A DNA stretch of 64,000 nucleotides from CAYTGR01 sp964437445 (GTDB lineage: Bacteria; Chloroflexota; Anaerolineae; B4-G1; SLSP01): the NCBI GenBank assembly GCA_964437445.1, contig CAYTGR010000001.1, positions 1 through 64,000 on the forward strand, in the 5' to 3' direction. Made by a program: the position numbers and the translations under genes. Positions 44,141-53,933 of the stretch are shown in pieces. The stretch's first letter is position 1. Every line of letters begins with the position of its first letter. A model generated the notes under the pieces. That model was not told where the DNA came from and made no database searches. It saw only the letters and a list, made by a program, of their open reading frames with translations.

Positions 44141-47100
44141 TTAGCTGACAGCCATCCCAACGGGACTTAAAGGTAGCCAAATGGTGAAGGCAGAGCCCAC
44201 ACCCACTTTGCTTTCCACCGTGATGCGACCTCCATTGAGCTCCACAAACTCTCGGACAATTGCCAGACCCAGGCCAGACCCAGGGATCTGACCGTGACGT
44301 ACTGCCTCACCCCGATAAAACCGATCAAAGATGTTGGGAATCTCTTCTTCAGGAATACCGATCCCGGTATCTGATACGGTGATCGTGACCCAGGCTTGCC
44401 CTGCCCACTCGGCTTTCCCGGTGAGCACTTTGACCTGTCCCTCTAAGGTGTAACGCAGGGCATTTTCCACTAAGTTGTTCAAAGCCTGCATGATCTGGTT
44501 GGGATCTACCAGGATGGTCAAATCGGTGGGGGCCGGATGATATTCCAGGGTCAGCCTTTGCGTGCTGGCCAGCACCTGGTGGCTTTCCACCACTGTGGTC
44601 ACCAACGTGTTGAGCGAGGTGGGGCGGGGCTGTTTTTCCAGCCGTCCGGCTTCCATGCGGGAAATTTGTAGCACATTTTCTACCAGCCGCATCAGCCGAT
44701 CTACTTCCATGTTCAGCGGCGCGAGATACTCTTCCCAGCGGGCCGGGTTACGGCGCATCAGGGCGGCGTTCAGCTTGATCGTGGTGATGGGGGATCGTAA
44801 TTCATGGGAGACGTTGGAGATAAAACGGGATTTCATCCGGTCCAGCGTCTTGAGATAGCTGATGTCGTGAACGGCAACCACGGCTCTGGCCTCCCCCGTT
44901 TCATGCCCGACGATGGGGGCGGCCGTGAGTTGCAGGTCCAGGTCCTTAAATTCCAGCTCGCGATCCGGCCGCTGGTCGGCTTGCAGGGCTAAATCGTGGA
45001 TCATCCGCCGCAGTCGGACGGCCTCGTCAGGACTCAACTCCTGTTCCAGCCAGGCCTGAGCAACCGGGTTAGCGGTCAGGATTTCCCCCTGCTGATCGGT
45101 TACAATGATGCCATCCAGCGTGCTTTCCAGCACCGCCTGCAACCGGGCCAGCTGGGCCTGGATCTCAGCAGTACGTTCCTGGACTTTAAGCTCCAGGCTT
45201 TCAAACAGCTCGGCGTTTTGGAGCGCAATGGCTGCTTGTTGAGCAAAGATCGCCAGGCGTTGAACGTCTGTGGGGCCAAACTGGTGCGGCCGTTTTCCAT
45301 CTACTTTTAAAAATCCCAGGAGCCGGTCCATGATCTGGATGGGAGCCGCAACCTGCGACCGGACCCATTCCGTGTCGGGCATGACCTGCCAGTCCGGGTC
45401 TGTCGCTGTGTCTTCTATCAGATAGGGTTGACCGGTGCGGGCCATGGCAGCTAAATTGTGATACTCCGCCACCGGCTGCCAGAAACGTTCCAGGCTTGCA
45501 GTGGACAAACGGACTTCTCTATTGCTGTGGTAGCCGATAGTGCGGGCGATTTGATCTTCTCCCAACTGCATGATTTGGAACGCATCGCCAGGCACGACCC
45601 GGGCGACCTGTTCCAGAATCCGCTCCAAGACCGTGTTCCTATCCAGGGAGCTGGTAATGGCGGCGGCGGCTTCCGCCAGGGCCTCGGCCAGCCGGTGCTG
45701 TTCCCGTTCAGCCTGGAACAGGCGAGCGTGTTCCAGCGCCGCCGCAGCGTCGGCGGCCAGGGTTTGACAGAGCCGGATTTCGTCGGGCGTGAAGAGCCGC
45801 TTGTGACGGCTTTCCCACAATTCCGCATACCCCACCGCCACGTCGCGGATCACCAGCGGAACGATTAGAGCAGAATGCCACCCATATTTCAGCGCTTCGG
45901 CCCGATGGGCGGCAGAGAGCTGGGGGTCAGCTCTTTGTAACAGGACGTGGCGGCGTTCTTGCATAACCTGGAGAGCTTCGGGATAATCGTCCATGAGGTA
46001 GGTCCGCCCCAGGTCGGATTGGCGTTCTGGTCCGGTCGCCGCGGCCCCCCACCACTCGGCCAGCACCCGGCTGCTGTTGTCTTCGGGGTTCCAATCGGAG
46101 ATATAGACGCTGGTGACGTCTAATACGGTGCCCATCCGTTCGGCCAGCGTGTAGAGCACTGTATCCACGTCCAGGGCCGAGGCCAGGGCGACGGCCGATT
46201 CGTGGAGCGCCGCCAGCTCTTCCACTCGCTGCTGGATTTCGGAGAACATGTGGCTGTTATGCATGGCAATGGCCGCCTGGGCGGCAAAAGCTTCGGCCAA
46301 CCGGGCGTGGTCTGGTGTGTAAAATCCTGGCTCGTGTTTGTCCAGGGCGATCATGCCAATCAAGTGCTCGCCTACCAGCATCGGAACGCCCAACCAGGAA
46401 TGAATATTGGCTTGCACGTGCGGTTCGCGGTGAAAACCGGCATAGAGGGCTGGCCCATCGGCCACAATAAACGGCTGGCGGCTGGTGATGACCTCCCGGT
46501 TGGGATTATCTTCCTCCAGCGGGAAAGTGATCCCCAGCAGCTCGGGCAGATTAGGGAAACCGCGCCCGCCTACAATTTGCAGCCGATCTTCTTTTAGCAA
46601 TTGGACTGAGGCGCTGTCGTAGGGTACTACCGTTTGCAGCTGGGCCAGAATCCGTTCAATCACTTGATTGCGGTTCAATTCGGTGGTCAGCGCTAATGCC
46701 GCCGCCCGCAGGGTCTCGGCCTCCTGGCGGCGGCGCTGCTCGGCCTGGAACAATTGGACGTTCTCCAGGGCCACTTCCACCCGGGCGGCAACTTCCTCGG
46801 CCAGGCGTTGTTCCTCAATCCCAAAAGCGTGTTGTTGAGTGTGGAAATAAGTCAGGACGCCGATGTTCATCCCATTTCGGTTTAGCAATGGCACGGCTAC
46901 GGCGGAATGGACAGTCCGGCTGGCTGGGAAGTCCGTCATCAAAAGCCAGCGCGGATCCTCCTCGGTATTGTGGACCAGGGTCGTGCGTTGCTCGCGCAGC
47001 ACCCAGCTCTGGAGCCCGCCGGTCGTCAGAATTTCCACAAAGCGGCGCGCCTGGGCGGGCGTTAAATCGGTCCGTCCGGGAATCGTAGAGCAGAGGTAGG

Positions 47101-50100
47101 GCGCCCCTTCCAAATCCAGCAGGATCAGGTCACCGTATTCGGCGCCAATGGCAGGGGCCGCATCCACCGCGGTCCGGACAACCTCGGCCAGCGTGGTTGT
47201 GCTGGCGAGCTGGCGCGTGATGCTGTACAACAGCTCCAGGCGCCGTGTTTCCTGGGTGAGCGAGGTAAACAGGCGTGCGTTTTCCAGCGCCACGGCAATC
47301 TGGTCGGCGAAAGCGGTCAACATCTGCACTTCGGGCGGCTCAATCGTGCGCCGGGTCTGTTTATCATGGCCGGCTTCAATGACCCCCACGACCCGGTCGC
47401 GCATCCGGATTGGGGTGAAGATGCGCACAAAGCGCTCATGGCCGAATTGCTCCCAAATGGCCCGGTTAAAGCGTTCGTCCCATTGATCAATAATTTCGGT
47501 CTGGCCGGTGCGGTAAACGTCGGCTATGATATCAGGATGGTCCAGCGGATAGTGCCCCAGGTGCAGCCACTCTGGGAAAACGTTGAACTGCCCCTGCCAG
47601 ATCATATGGCGGTGGTTGATGGTGTGCGTGGTCTCGTCAACGGTGGCGATCAGGACGTATTCATACCCCAACGTTTCGTAAGCGGCCTGGAGGATGGTGC
47701 GCATCAACGTCTCTTCATTCAAAGAAGAGGACAACGCCCGGCTGGTTTCGTAGAGCGCTTTGGTCTGGGTGGCCGCCCGCTGGGTCTCGGCCAGCAGCCG
47801 TTGGTTCTCCAGCGCCACCGCCATCTGATCGGCGATGGTGCGCAGCCACCGTCCCGCTTCGGCCGGAAACTGGTAATCGGGCGTGCTGCTGGATAACGTG
47901 ATCATTCCTACGGGCCGCCCGTGTAAGTCCAGCCCAATCGTGAGGGTGGTTTGGATGCCGATAGCCTGGACAGCGGCCGCCAGTGCGGGCGGCAAATGCG
48001 TTTTGAGCGGCTCAAGGTCGGCATGAGAGAGCACATAATCCGGCTCTTGCATCAAGCGGCGCACGGTTTCCAGGCTGGTGATTGGGACCGGATCCCATGG
48101 GGGCAGGGCTTGCCACTGCGTGCCGGCCCGGACGAGTATATAGAGCACTCCATCGCGGGGTGTTTGCTCCTGGTCCAGCTGCGTGAAGTGGAGGAGGCTG
48201 CAAGCGGTAAAGTCTAACCAGCCCGCGAGTTCGGTCACGCTCTTTAACATCTCTACGGGGTTGGTCGCGGCCCCCAGGGTGCGGCTGGTGCGGTAGAGAG
48301 CTTCCGCCTGGGTGCGGGCGACCCGTTCGGCTGTAATCAACTGGGCATTTTCCACGGCGTTGACGCATTGTTGGGCCAGGGCCTGGAGCGTGCTGATCTC
48401 ATGGGGGGTAAAATGGCGGGGCTGGCGGTGCCAGATCACCATGCCACCGATGGCGGTTTCCCCGCGCAGCAGTGGTACGGCCAGGATGGCATGGATCTGT
48501 TCCAGCTCAGCCGGGTAGCTAAAGGGATACTCCGTCAGGGTTTGTACATTGGAAGTCTGGACCGGTTTCTTTTCGGCAACGGCTTGCCCAACGGTGCCCT
48601 GACCTGGCCAGACCGGTTGTCGCTGGAGGGCTTGAAAGAACGGCTTTCTTACCCCATGGCTGGCCATGATCCGTAAACTGCCATCGGGCTGGCTCAGGAA
48701 GACGCCACAGGCATCACCCTGGGAGAGCTGGGCTGCGTGGAGGGCAATGGAGGTGAGCACTTGAGACAGGTCATGCAGGGAGGTGATCTCCTGGCTGATG
48801 CGGGTGATGGTGACCAGCTCTTCTGCCTGTCGTTGCAACTCCGAGTTCAGCAACGCCTGGGCTATTAACGCGGCCACCTGAATGGTGAACGTCACTTCAT
48901 CAGGTATCCAGATGCGTGAAGTCCCGATGTGTTCGTAGCAAATAATCCCCACCACCTGGCCATGGAGCCAGATAGGAGTCTCAACGGTAGCGGTGATGCC
49001 TGAGGGTTCCCAATAATCCGCGTTCAACTCTGCCGTGCGCGGGTCGGAACGAACGTCGGATGTTTCCAAGACCAGCCCGCTCCGCAGCGCCGCCGCATAC
49101 AGGGGGTACTGAGAAAAACGCAGCGGTTTTTCGTCAGGCTGGGGCAGGTCGGCCGGCTGATAGTAGCCCCGGCAATAGAGCGTTTCCCCATCGTCGCCAA
49201 GTTGCCAGATGGTTACTCGGGCCACTTTTAACGTCTGAGCTACGGTTTGGGCGATGAAGGGGAAGGCCTCGGCCAAACGCCCTTCCACTAAGGCGGTGTG
49301 GGTACTCAACTGCAACAGCGCCAGCCGTTGCTGTTCCATGCGCTCCAGGGAGCGGCTTTTCTCTTGCTCGGCCAGGACTTGCTCCTGGATATTGGTCAGC
49401 ACCGAGAGCGTGCCGGCAAATTTACCGGCTTTGTAGAGTGGCCGGCTGCTGATCTGGATCGGCAGCCGGGTACTGTCTTGCCGGAGAATCTCCATTTGAT
49501 AGCGATCGCTCAAACCGCGCTTGTGCTGTTCATCGGCCAGCAAGACCAACGGCCATTGGTCGGCCGGGATGAACATGGCCCGATGCATGCCGATCAGCTG
49601 CTCGGCCGGATAGCCCAACATGGCGGCCGCCGCCGGGTTGGCGAAGGTATAGTAACCCTCAGCATCTTCTATCACGATGCCTTCGGCCACGTTTTGAATG
49701 ATTCCCTCGTTAAATTCGCTCAGTTGCCTGATCTCTTCGGCCGCCCGTTTGCGCTCCGTAATGTCCCGGACAATGGCTAAGACCAGGGGCTTTTCCTGGC
49801 CCGTGAGGCGGGTGACCGTCACCTCCACGGGGATGGTGTGGCCGTCGCGGTGCCGGTCCAGCGACTCAAAGGGGCGGTCGGCATGGTGCTCAAGCTCGTC
49901 ACGCAGGATGTTTTGGGTAGGGCGGTGGGTTTCAGGAGCGATCAAGTCAGCCACTTTGAGCTGCAACAGCTCTTCGCGCGTGTAGCCCAGCAGCTGGCAG
50001 GCCTTCTGATTGACGTCAATGATCTCGTCGTCCTCGGTTTCCAGGAAGATGGCGTCGCTGGCCTGTTCAATGAGCGCCCGATACCGGGCTTCGCTCTCGC

Positions 50101-50977
50101 GCAAGGCCTCTTCGGCCTGTTTGCGGGCGGTGATATCTATCATCACGCCCTGGCGAAACCGGGGTTGCTCATCCGATGTGCGGATCACCGTAGCCTCATC
50201 GCGGAACCAGACCGACCGCCCGTCGCGAGTTATCATCCGGTACTCGCAGTTGAAAGCGGTCAGGTCGGCATTGCTGCGACCGATCTCGGCCAGCACGCGC
50301 TCCCGGTCATCTGGATGCAGCTGTTGCGACCAGAGGCCGGGATGGGCCATGTATTCCTCCGGGGTGAAGCCGGTCAGCAGTTCAATTTGCGGGCTCATAT
50401 AAAGGGTGGATCTGATTTCATCCAGCGCCGCCGTGTAGACGCCGACGGGTAGCTGTTCCACCAGGGCCCGGTAGCGGGTTTCTGATTCCTCCAGTGCGCG
50501 CTGCGCCTGCTGACGCCGGGTGATGTTGTGGGCCACGATCATCAGGTACTCTTCTTGCTCAAAGGTGACCCGCCGCAGGCTTAGCTCGGCCGGAAAGGTG
50601 TTGCCATCCCGGCAGCGCAACGGGGTGGTTACAATCTTGGCGGCTCCTGGCTCGGCCAATTCACTGATGTAAGTGCTTAGCTCAGAGTAGCGCTCATCCA
50701 CAATCAGGGCGCTGAGGGGTAGGGCCAGCAGCTCCTTACGGGTGTATCCCAACTGCCGACCGGCAGACTCGTTGACGTCGTCCATCCGCCCGTCAGTTAG
50801 ACTGACCAGGAAGACGGCTTCGTTGCTTTGATCCAGGAGCGCCCGGAACTTTTCCAGCTCGGCCAACCGGCGCTGCAGCTCTGGATAATAGCTCTTGCGC
50901 ACAGATTGCTCGTCCAGCCCAATAATCTGTTCTCGTAACCGCTCCCAATCCATCTGCGAATTAGAGTGCCGCTTCAT
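44141..50977 (-). CDS. Giant multi-PAS/GAF sensor histidine kinase
   Basis: 2278 residues with no clear membrane segment, so probably cytoplasmic. By eye: four N-terminal PAS domains (about residues 35-560, for example NESAGRQLGYTRKEL and NQKACQLLGYTREEL), then eight GAF domains each preceded by a helical heptad linker, a fifth PAS (ESTLDGIIVTDQQGE), then HisKA with His2058 (SNVSHELRSP) and HATPase (NNLVENALRYT, DTGIGIPEEE). I chose the ATG at 50977 (GAGG 6 nt upstream) over a TTG at 50989; either start overlaps the end of the alcohol dehydrogenase gene. Ligands are unknown. Likely partner of the receiver-kinase hybrid downstream. Confidence 0.9.
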   Translation of the reverse strand: MKRHSNSQMDWERLREQIIGLDEQSVRKSYYPELQRRLAELEKFRALLDQSNEAVFLVSLTDGRMDDVNESAGRQLGYTRKELLALPLSALIVDERYSELSTYISELAEPGAAKIVTTPLRCRDGNTFPAELSLRRVTFEQEEYLMIVAHNITRRQQAQRALEESETRYRALVEQLPVGVYTAALDEIRSTLYMSPQIELLTGFTPEEYMAHPGLWSQQLHPDDRERVLAEIGRSNADLTAFNCEYRMITRDGRSVWFRDEATVIRTSDEQPRFRQGVMIDITARKQAEEALRESEARYRALIEQASDAIFLETEDDEIIDVNQKACQLLGYTREELLQLKVADLIAPETHRPTQNILRDELEHHADRPFESLDRHRDGHTIPVEVTVTRLTGQEKPLVLAIVRDITERKRAAEEIRQLSEFNEGIIQNVAEGIVIEDAEGYYTFANPAAAAMLGYPAEQLIGMHRAMFIPADQWPLVLLADEQHKRGLSDRYQMEILRQDSTRLPIQISSRPLYKAGKFAGTLSVLTNIQEQVLAEQEKSRSLERMEQQRLALLQLSTHTALVEGRLAEAFPFIAQTVAQTLKVARVTIWQLGDDGETLYCRGYYQPADLPQPDEKPLRFSQYPLYAAALRSGLVLETSDVRSDPRTAELNADYWEPSGITATVETPIWLHGQVVGIICYEHIGTSRIWIPDEVTFTIQVAALIAQALLNSELQRQAEELVTITRISQEITSLHDLSQVLTSIALHAAQLSQGDACGVFLSQPDGSLRIMASHGVRKPFFQALQRQPVWPGQGTVGQAVAEKKPVQTSNVQTLTEYPFSYPAELEQIHAILAVPLLRGETAIGGMVIWHRQPRHFTPHEISTLQALAQQCVNAVENAQLITAERVARTQAEALYRTSRTLGAATNPVEMLKSVTELAGWLDFTACSLLHFTQLDQEQTPRDGVLYILVRAGTQWQALPPWDPVPITSLETVRRLMQEPDYVLSHADLEPLKTHLPPALAAAVQAIGIQTTLTIGLDLHGRPVGMITLSSSTPDYQFPAEAGRWLRTIADQMAVALENQRLLAETQRAATQTKALYETSRALSSSLNEETLMRTILQAAYETLGYEYVLIATVDETTHTINHRHMIWQGQFNVFPEWLHLGHYPLDHPDIIADVYRTGQTEIIDQWDERFNRAIWEQFGHERFVRIFTPIRMRDRVVGVIEAGHDKQTRRTIEPPEVQMLTAFADQIAVALENARLFTSLTQETRRLELLYSITRQLASTTTLAEVVRTAVDAAPAIGAEYGDLILLDLEGAPYLCSTIPGRTDLTPAQARRFVEILTTGGLQSWVLREQRTTLVHNTEEDPRWLLMTDFPASRTVHSAVAVPLLNRNGMNIGVLTYFHTQQHAFGIEEQRLAEEVAARVEVALENVQLFQAEQRRRQEAETLRAAALALTTELNRNQVIERILAQLQTVVPYDSASVQLLKEDRLQIVGGRGFPNLPELLGITFPLEEDNPNREVITSRQPFIVADGPALYAGFHREPHVQANIHSWLGVPMLVGEHLIGMIALDKHEPGFYTPDHARLAEAFAAQAAIAMHNSHMFSEIQQRVEELAALHESAVALASALDVDTVLYTLAERMGTVLDVTSVYISDWNPEDNSSRVLAEWWGAAATGPERQSDLGRTYLMDDYPEALQVMQERRHVLLQRADPQLSAAHRAEALKYGWHSALIVPLVIRDVAVGYAELWESRHKRLFTPDEIRLCQTLAADAAAALEHARLFQAEREQHRLAEALAEAAAAITSSLDRNTVLERILEQVARVVPGDAFQIMQLGEDQIARTIGYHSNREVRLSTASLERFWQPVAEYHNLAAMARTGQPYLIEDTATDPDWQVMPDTEWVRSQVAAPIQIMDRLLGFLKVDGKRPHQFGPTDVQRLAIFAQQAAIALQNAELFESLELKVQERTAEIQAQLARLQAVLESTLDGIIVTDQQGEILTANPVAQAWLEQELSPDEAVRLRRMIHDLALQADQRPDRELEFKDLDLQLTAAPIVGHETGEARAVVAVHDISYLKTLDRMKSRFISNVSHELRSPITTIKLNAALMRRNPARWEEYLAPLNMEVDRLMRLVENVLQISRMEAGRLEKQPRPTSLNTLVTTVVESHQVLASTQRLTLEYHPAPTDLTILVDPNQIMQALNNLVENALRYTLEGQVKVLTGKAEWAGQAWVTITVSDTGIGIPEEEIPNIFDRFYRGEAVRHGQIPGSGLGLAIVREFVELNGGRITVESKVGVGSAFTIWLPLSPVGMAVS

Positions 50978-52127
50978 AAATTTCCTCAAGGTCTTGCCGG
51001 GTGGGGGCGCGGGGGTTGGTCACAAGGCAAGGGTCGTGGAAGGCCCGGTCGGCCAGGGGGGCGAGGTCCTGGCGCTGTACTCCCAGTTGGCTCAGGGTCT
51101 CTTGGACGCCGGCGGCAGCGATCAGCTGCTTGACGGCGCTGATCACGGCCTGTTTCTGCTGGGCCACCGGCATCCCGGCCAGGGCCAGCCCTAAGGCCTC
51201 GCCGATGTGGACATAACGCCCGGCGGCCGCATCAAAATTGAAAGCGATGACGTGGGGCAGCAGGATCGCATTACACTCCCCGTGCGGCTGGTCCAGGTAA
51301 CCGCCGAGACTGTGCGCCAGCGCATGGACAGCGCCCAGGCTGGCATTGGAAAAGGCCAACCCGGCTTGCAAGCTGGCTAACATCATCTGCCGGCGGGCCG
51401 TGAGGTTGTGAGGTTCGGCCACCGCCGTTGGTAAATAGCCTGCCACCAGCCGGATGGCTTCCAGGGCGTGCAGGTCGGTGATGGGGGAACTGGCGTTAGA
51501 GACAAACGCTTCTATAGCGTGAGTCAAGGCATCTAAACCGGTCGCGGCAGTCAGGTCGGCGGGCATAGTTATGGTGACCTCTGGGTCAACCAGCGCGGTA
51601 TCAGGTACGAGTGTCTTGCTGACGATGGCAATTTTGACCCGGCGCCGGGTATCCAGGATGATGGCAAACTGGGAAACATCGGCCCCGGTGCCGGCCGTGG
51701 TGGGGATGCAGATGAGCGGCGGCCCGGGGACCGGTACCCGGTCCACGCCCTCAAATTCCAGGATGTGACGCTGGTTAGCGACAACCATGCTGATTCCTTT
51801 GGCCGCATCTAAGGGGCTCCCTCCGCCCACCGCCACGATGATGTCGCAGTGCTCCTGGCGGTACAGGTCGGCGCCCACCATCACCTCATGGTCTTTGGGG
51901 TTGGGCGTCACGCCGTCAAAAAGCGCGTAGGGGAACCCCGCGGCCGCTAAAGCAGCCAACACCTCTGGCGTCCAACCGGCGGCAACTACTCCAGGATCGG
52001 TGACCACCAACACTTTGCGCGCCCCAAAATTTCGGGCATAACGGGCGGCCAACTTCCTGGCCCCCATGCCGAAAACAAATTCCGGGGCCACGAACTTTCG
52101 CAACTCTGCCGTCTCTTGCTGTTCCAT
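50961..52127 (-). CDS. Iron-containing alcohol dehydrogenase
   Basis: 388 residues of the group III (Fe-ADH) family. NAD(P)-binding AVGGGSPLDAAKG and PTTAGTGADVS; metal ligands Asp and His in GLDALTHAIEAF, then His in VHALAHSLGGYLDQPHGECNAILLP. It probably oxidises or reduces an alcohol/aldehyde pair; the substrate cannot be told. GGAG lies 7 nt before the ATG. Its end overlaps the giant kinase start by 17 bp, so the two are probably cotranscribed. A CCGGTG-gtg-CACCGG palindrome at 52180-52194 upstream could be an operator. Confidence 0.92.
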   Translation of the reverse strand: MEQQETAELRKFVAPEFVFGMGARKLAARYARNFGARKVLVVTDPGVVAAGWTPEVLAALAAAGFPYALFDGVTPNPKDHEVMVGADLYRQEHCDIIVAVGGGSPLDAAKGISMVVANQRHILEFEGVDRVPVPGPPLICIPTTAGTGADVSQFAIILDTRRRVKIAIVSKTLVPDTALVDPEVTITMPADLTAATGLDALTHAIEAFVSNASSPITDLHALEAIRLVAGYLPTAVAEPHNLTARRQMMLASLQAGLAFSNASLGAVHALAHSLGGYLDQPHGECNAILLPHVIAFNFDAAAGRYVHIGEALGLALAGMPVAQQKQAVISAVKQLIAAAGVQETLSQLGVQRQDLAPLADRAFHDPCLVTNPRAPTRQDLEEIYEAAL

Positions 52128-52523
52128 CGCTACACTCCATGGGTAAGAGGTAGATTGGATGGGTTCCAGATCCGTTTACCCGGTGGTGCACCGGTCCATG
52201 GTTACGCCATGACTTTCACCGGTATTCACACCGGATCAAAAGAGGCCCTTGTTGTTTAGAGTATAATCCACCTTCCGGTTGTAGTCAATCGTTTCCTAAC
52301 CTGCAAAGTTGATCTACAGGCTTGTCAAGCGACCGGCATTGGGGAATGCCGGTCATTTTAACCGCTGGGGATTTACGCAACAGAACCCACCAGCCGGTTT
52401 TCACCGCTGGCAGCCTCAAGAGGCGGAGCTTCTCTCTGAAATTTTCCGCATTCTCGGCGCATTCCGCAGGCGTTTCTCCCGCCTCGGCCTGGGCAGTATA
52501 CGCCGGGGATGCCGCCGGCGGGT
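52128..52523. other. Gene-free stretch with palindromes
   Basis: About 400 bp between the alcohol dehydrogenase and lpdA genes. It holds CCGGTG-gtg-CACCGG (52180-52194), further CACCGG copies near 52217 and 52229, and a perfect 10-bp hairpin GACCGGCATT/AATGCCGGTC (52331-52354) followed by ATTTTAA. No credible gene. Confidence 0.5.
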
Positions 52524-53918
52524 TTACTTGTGGAGTGCCTGGCCGAGGACGTCGTGTGCAGCTTCCATGATGGTTTCGTTCAGCGTGGGGTGAGCATGGA
52601 CGGTCCGCGCGATCTCCTCCGGCGTCAATTCAGCGGTATGGGCCAGCACCAGCTCCGGCAGGAGCTCGGTCGCTTCCGGCCCGACGATGACGGCACCGAT
52701 GACCGCCCCGCCTGGTTCCTCGGCGACGATCTTGGCGAACCCCTCATAGTCGGCCAGGGCTAACGCTTTGCCGTTGGCCAGGAAGGGAAATTTGCCCACG
52801 CGGACGGTGCGGCCCTGGGCGCGTGCCTGCGCTTCTGTCAGGCCAAAGGAAGCCACCTGCGGCGAAGTGTAAGTCCCGCGCGGCATGGCGTGAACGTCAA
52901 ACGGGTGGACGGGCTGACCGGCAAAGTGCTCTACCGCCAGCAGCCCCTGCGCCGAGGCGACATGCGCCAGCGGCAGCAGCCCGTTCAGGTCGCCGATGGC
53001 GTAGAGGCCGGGGAGGTTGGTCTGCATGAAGCCATTCACTTTGACCCAGCCGCGCTCGGTGGCGACACCGACCGTCTCCAGGCCCAGGTTGTCGCTGTTG
53101 GGGCGGACGCCGATGGCGATGAGCGCGACTTCGGCTTCCAGTGCCTGCTCGCCCCTGGCATTGCTGACCCGTACGCGGACGCCACTGTCGGTTGGCTCCA
53201 CCCCCTCCACTTTGGTGGTGGTGAGCAGCTTGATCTTTTGCCGCTTGAGCGCCCGCTCCAGCTCCTTGGCGGCCTCTTCGTCTTCGGCCGGCAGCGCGTG
53301 CTCTAACATTTCCACCACCGTCACCTGAGCGCCGTAAGCGCTCCAGACAGTAGCGAGCTCCAGCCCAATCGGCCCGGCGCCGATGATGACAGCGGAGGCC
53401 GGCAGCTCGCGGCGCGCCAAGGCGTGGCGCGCGGTCAGCACGCGGACGCCGTCGGGGGTCACGCCGGGGAGCGTGCGGGCGGTGGAGCCGGTCGCTAAGA
53501 TGAGCGCGCGAGCCGTCACGGTGCGCGTCCCGCCCTCGTTCAGCGTGACCTCTATGGTGGTCGGGCCGGTCAGCCGCCCTGTGCCCCAGAGCACCTCAAT
53601 GCCGTTCTGCTTCATCAATAGCGTCACGCCCTTGACCAGCCGTTCGGAGACCTGGCGGCTGCGGGCGACGGCAGCGGCGTAATCCAGCGTGACGCCTTCT
53701 ACGGTGAACCCGAACTCCTTGCCGCGTCCTAACAGGCGGGCGACTTCGGCGTTGCGCAGGAGCGCCTTGGTAGGGATACAGCCCCAGTTCAGGCAGACGC
53801 CACCCAAATGCTCACGCTCCACCAGCGCCACCTTCAGGCCCAGTTGGGCCGCGCGGATGGCGGCCACGTACCCGCCCGGCCCGCCGCCGAGAATGACCAG
53901 ATCGTAGTCTATTTCCAT
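52524..53918 (-). CDS. lpdA: Dihydrolipoamide dehydrogenase
   Basis: 464 residues, the usual length for the E3 component. FAD-binding GGGPGGYVAA, redox pair C42/C47 in GGVCLNWGCIPTKALL, second dinucleotide site IIGAGPIGLELATVWSAYG, and the C-terminal His-Glu region HAHPTLNETIMEA. It reoxidises the lipoamide of 2-oxoacid dehydrogenase or glycine cleavage complexes with NAD+. No E1, E2 or gcv gene is in the window, so its partner complex is unknown. AGGAG precedes the ATG. Confidence 0.95.
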   Translation of the reverse strand: MEIDYDLVILGGGPGGYVAAIRAAQLGLKVALVEREHLGGVCLNWGCIPTKALLRNAEVARLLGRGKEFGFTVEGVTLDYAAAVARSRQVSERLVKGVTLLMKQNGIEVLWGTGRLTGPTTIEVTLNEGGTRTVTARALILATGSTARTLPGVTPDGVRVLTARHALARRELPASAVIIGAGPIGLELATVWSAYGAQVTVVEMLEHALPAEDEEAAKELERALKRQKIKLLTTTKVEGVEPTDSGVRVRVSNARGEQALEAEVALIAIGVRPNSDNLGLETVGVATERGWVKVNGFMQTNLPGLYAIGDLNGLLPLAHVASAQGLLAVEHFAGQPVHPFDVHAMPRGTYTSPQVASFGLTEAQARAQGRTVRVGKFPFLANGKALALADYEGFAKIVAEEPGGAVIGAVIVGPEATELLPELVLAHTAELTPEEIARTVHAHPTLNETIMEAAHDVLGQALHK

Positions 53919-53933
53919 GCTCAGACTCCTGTT

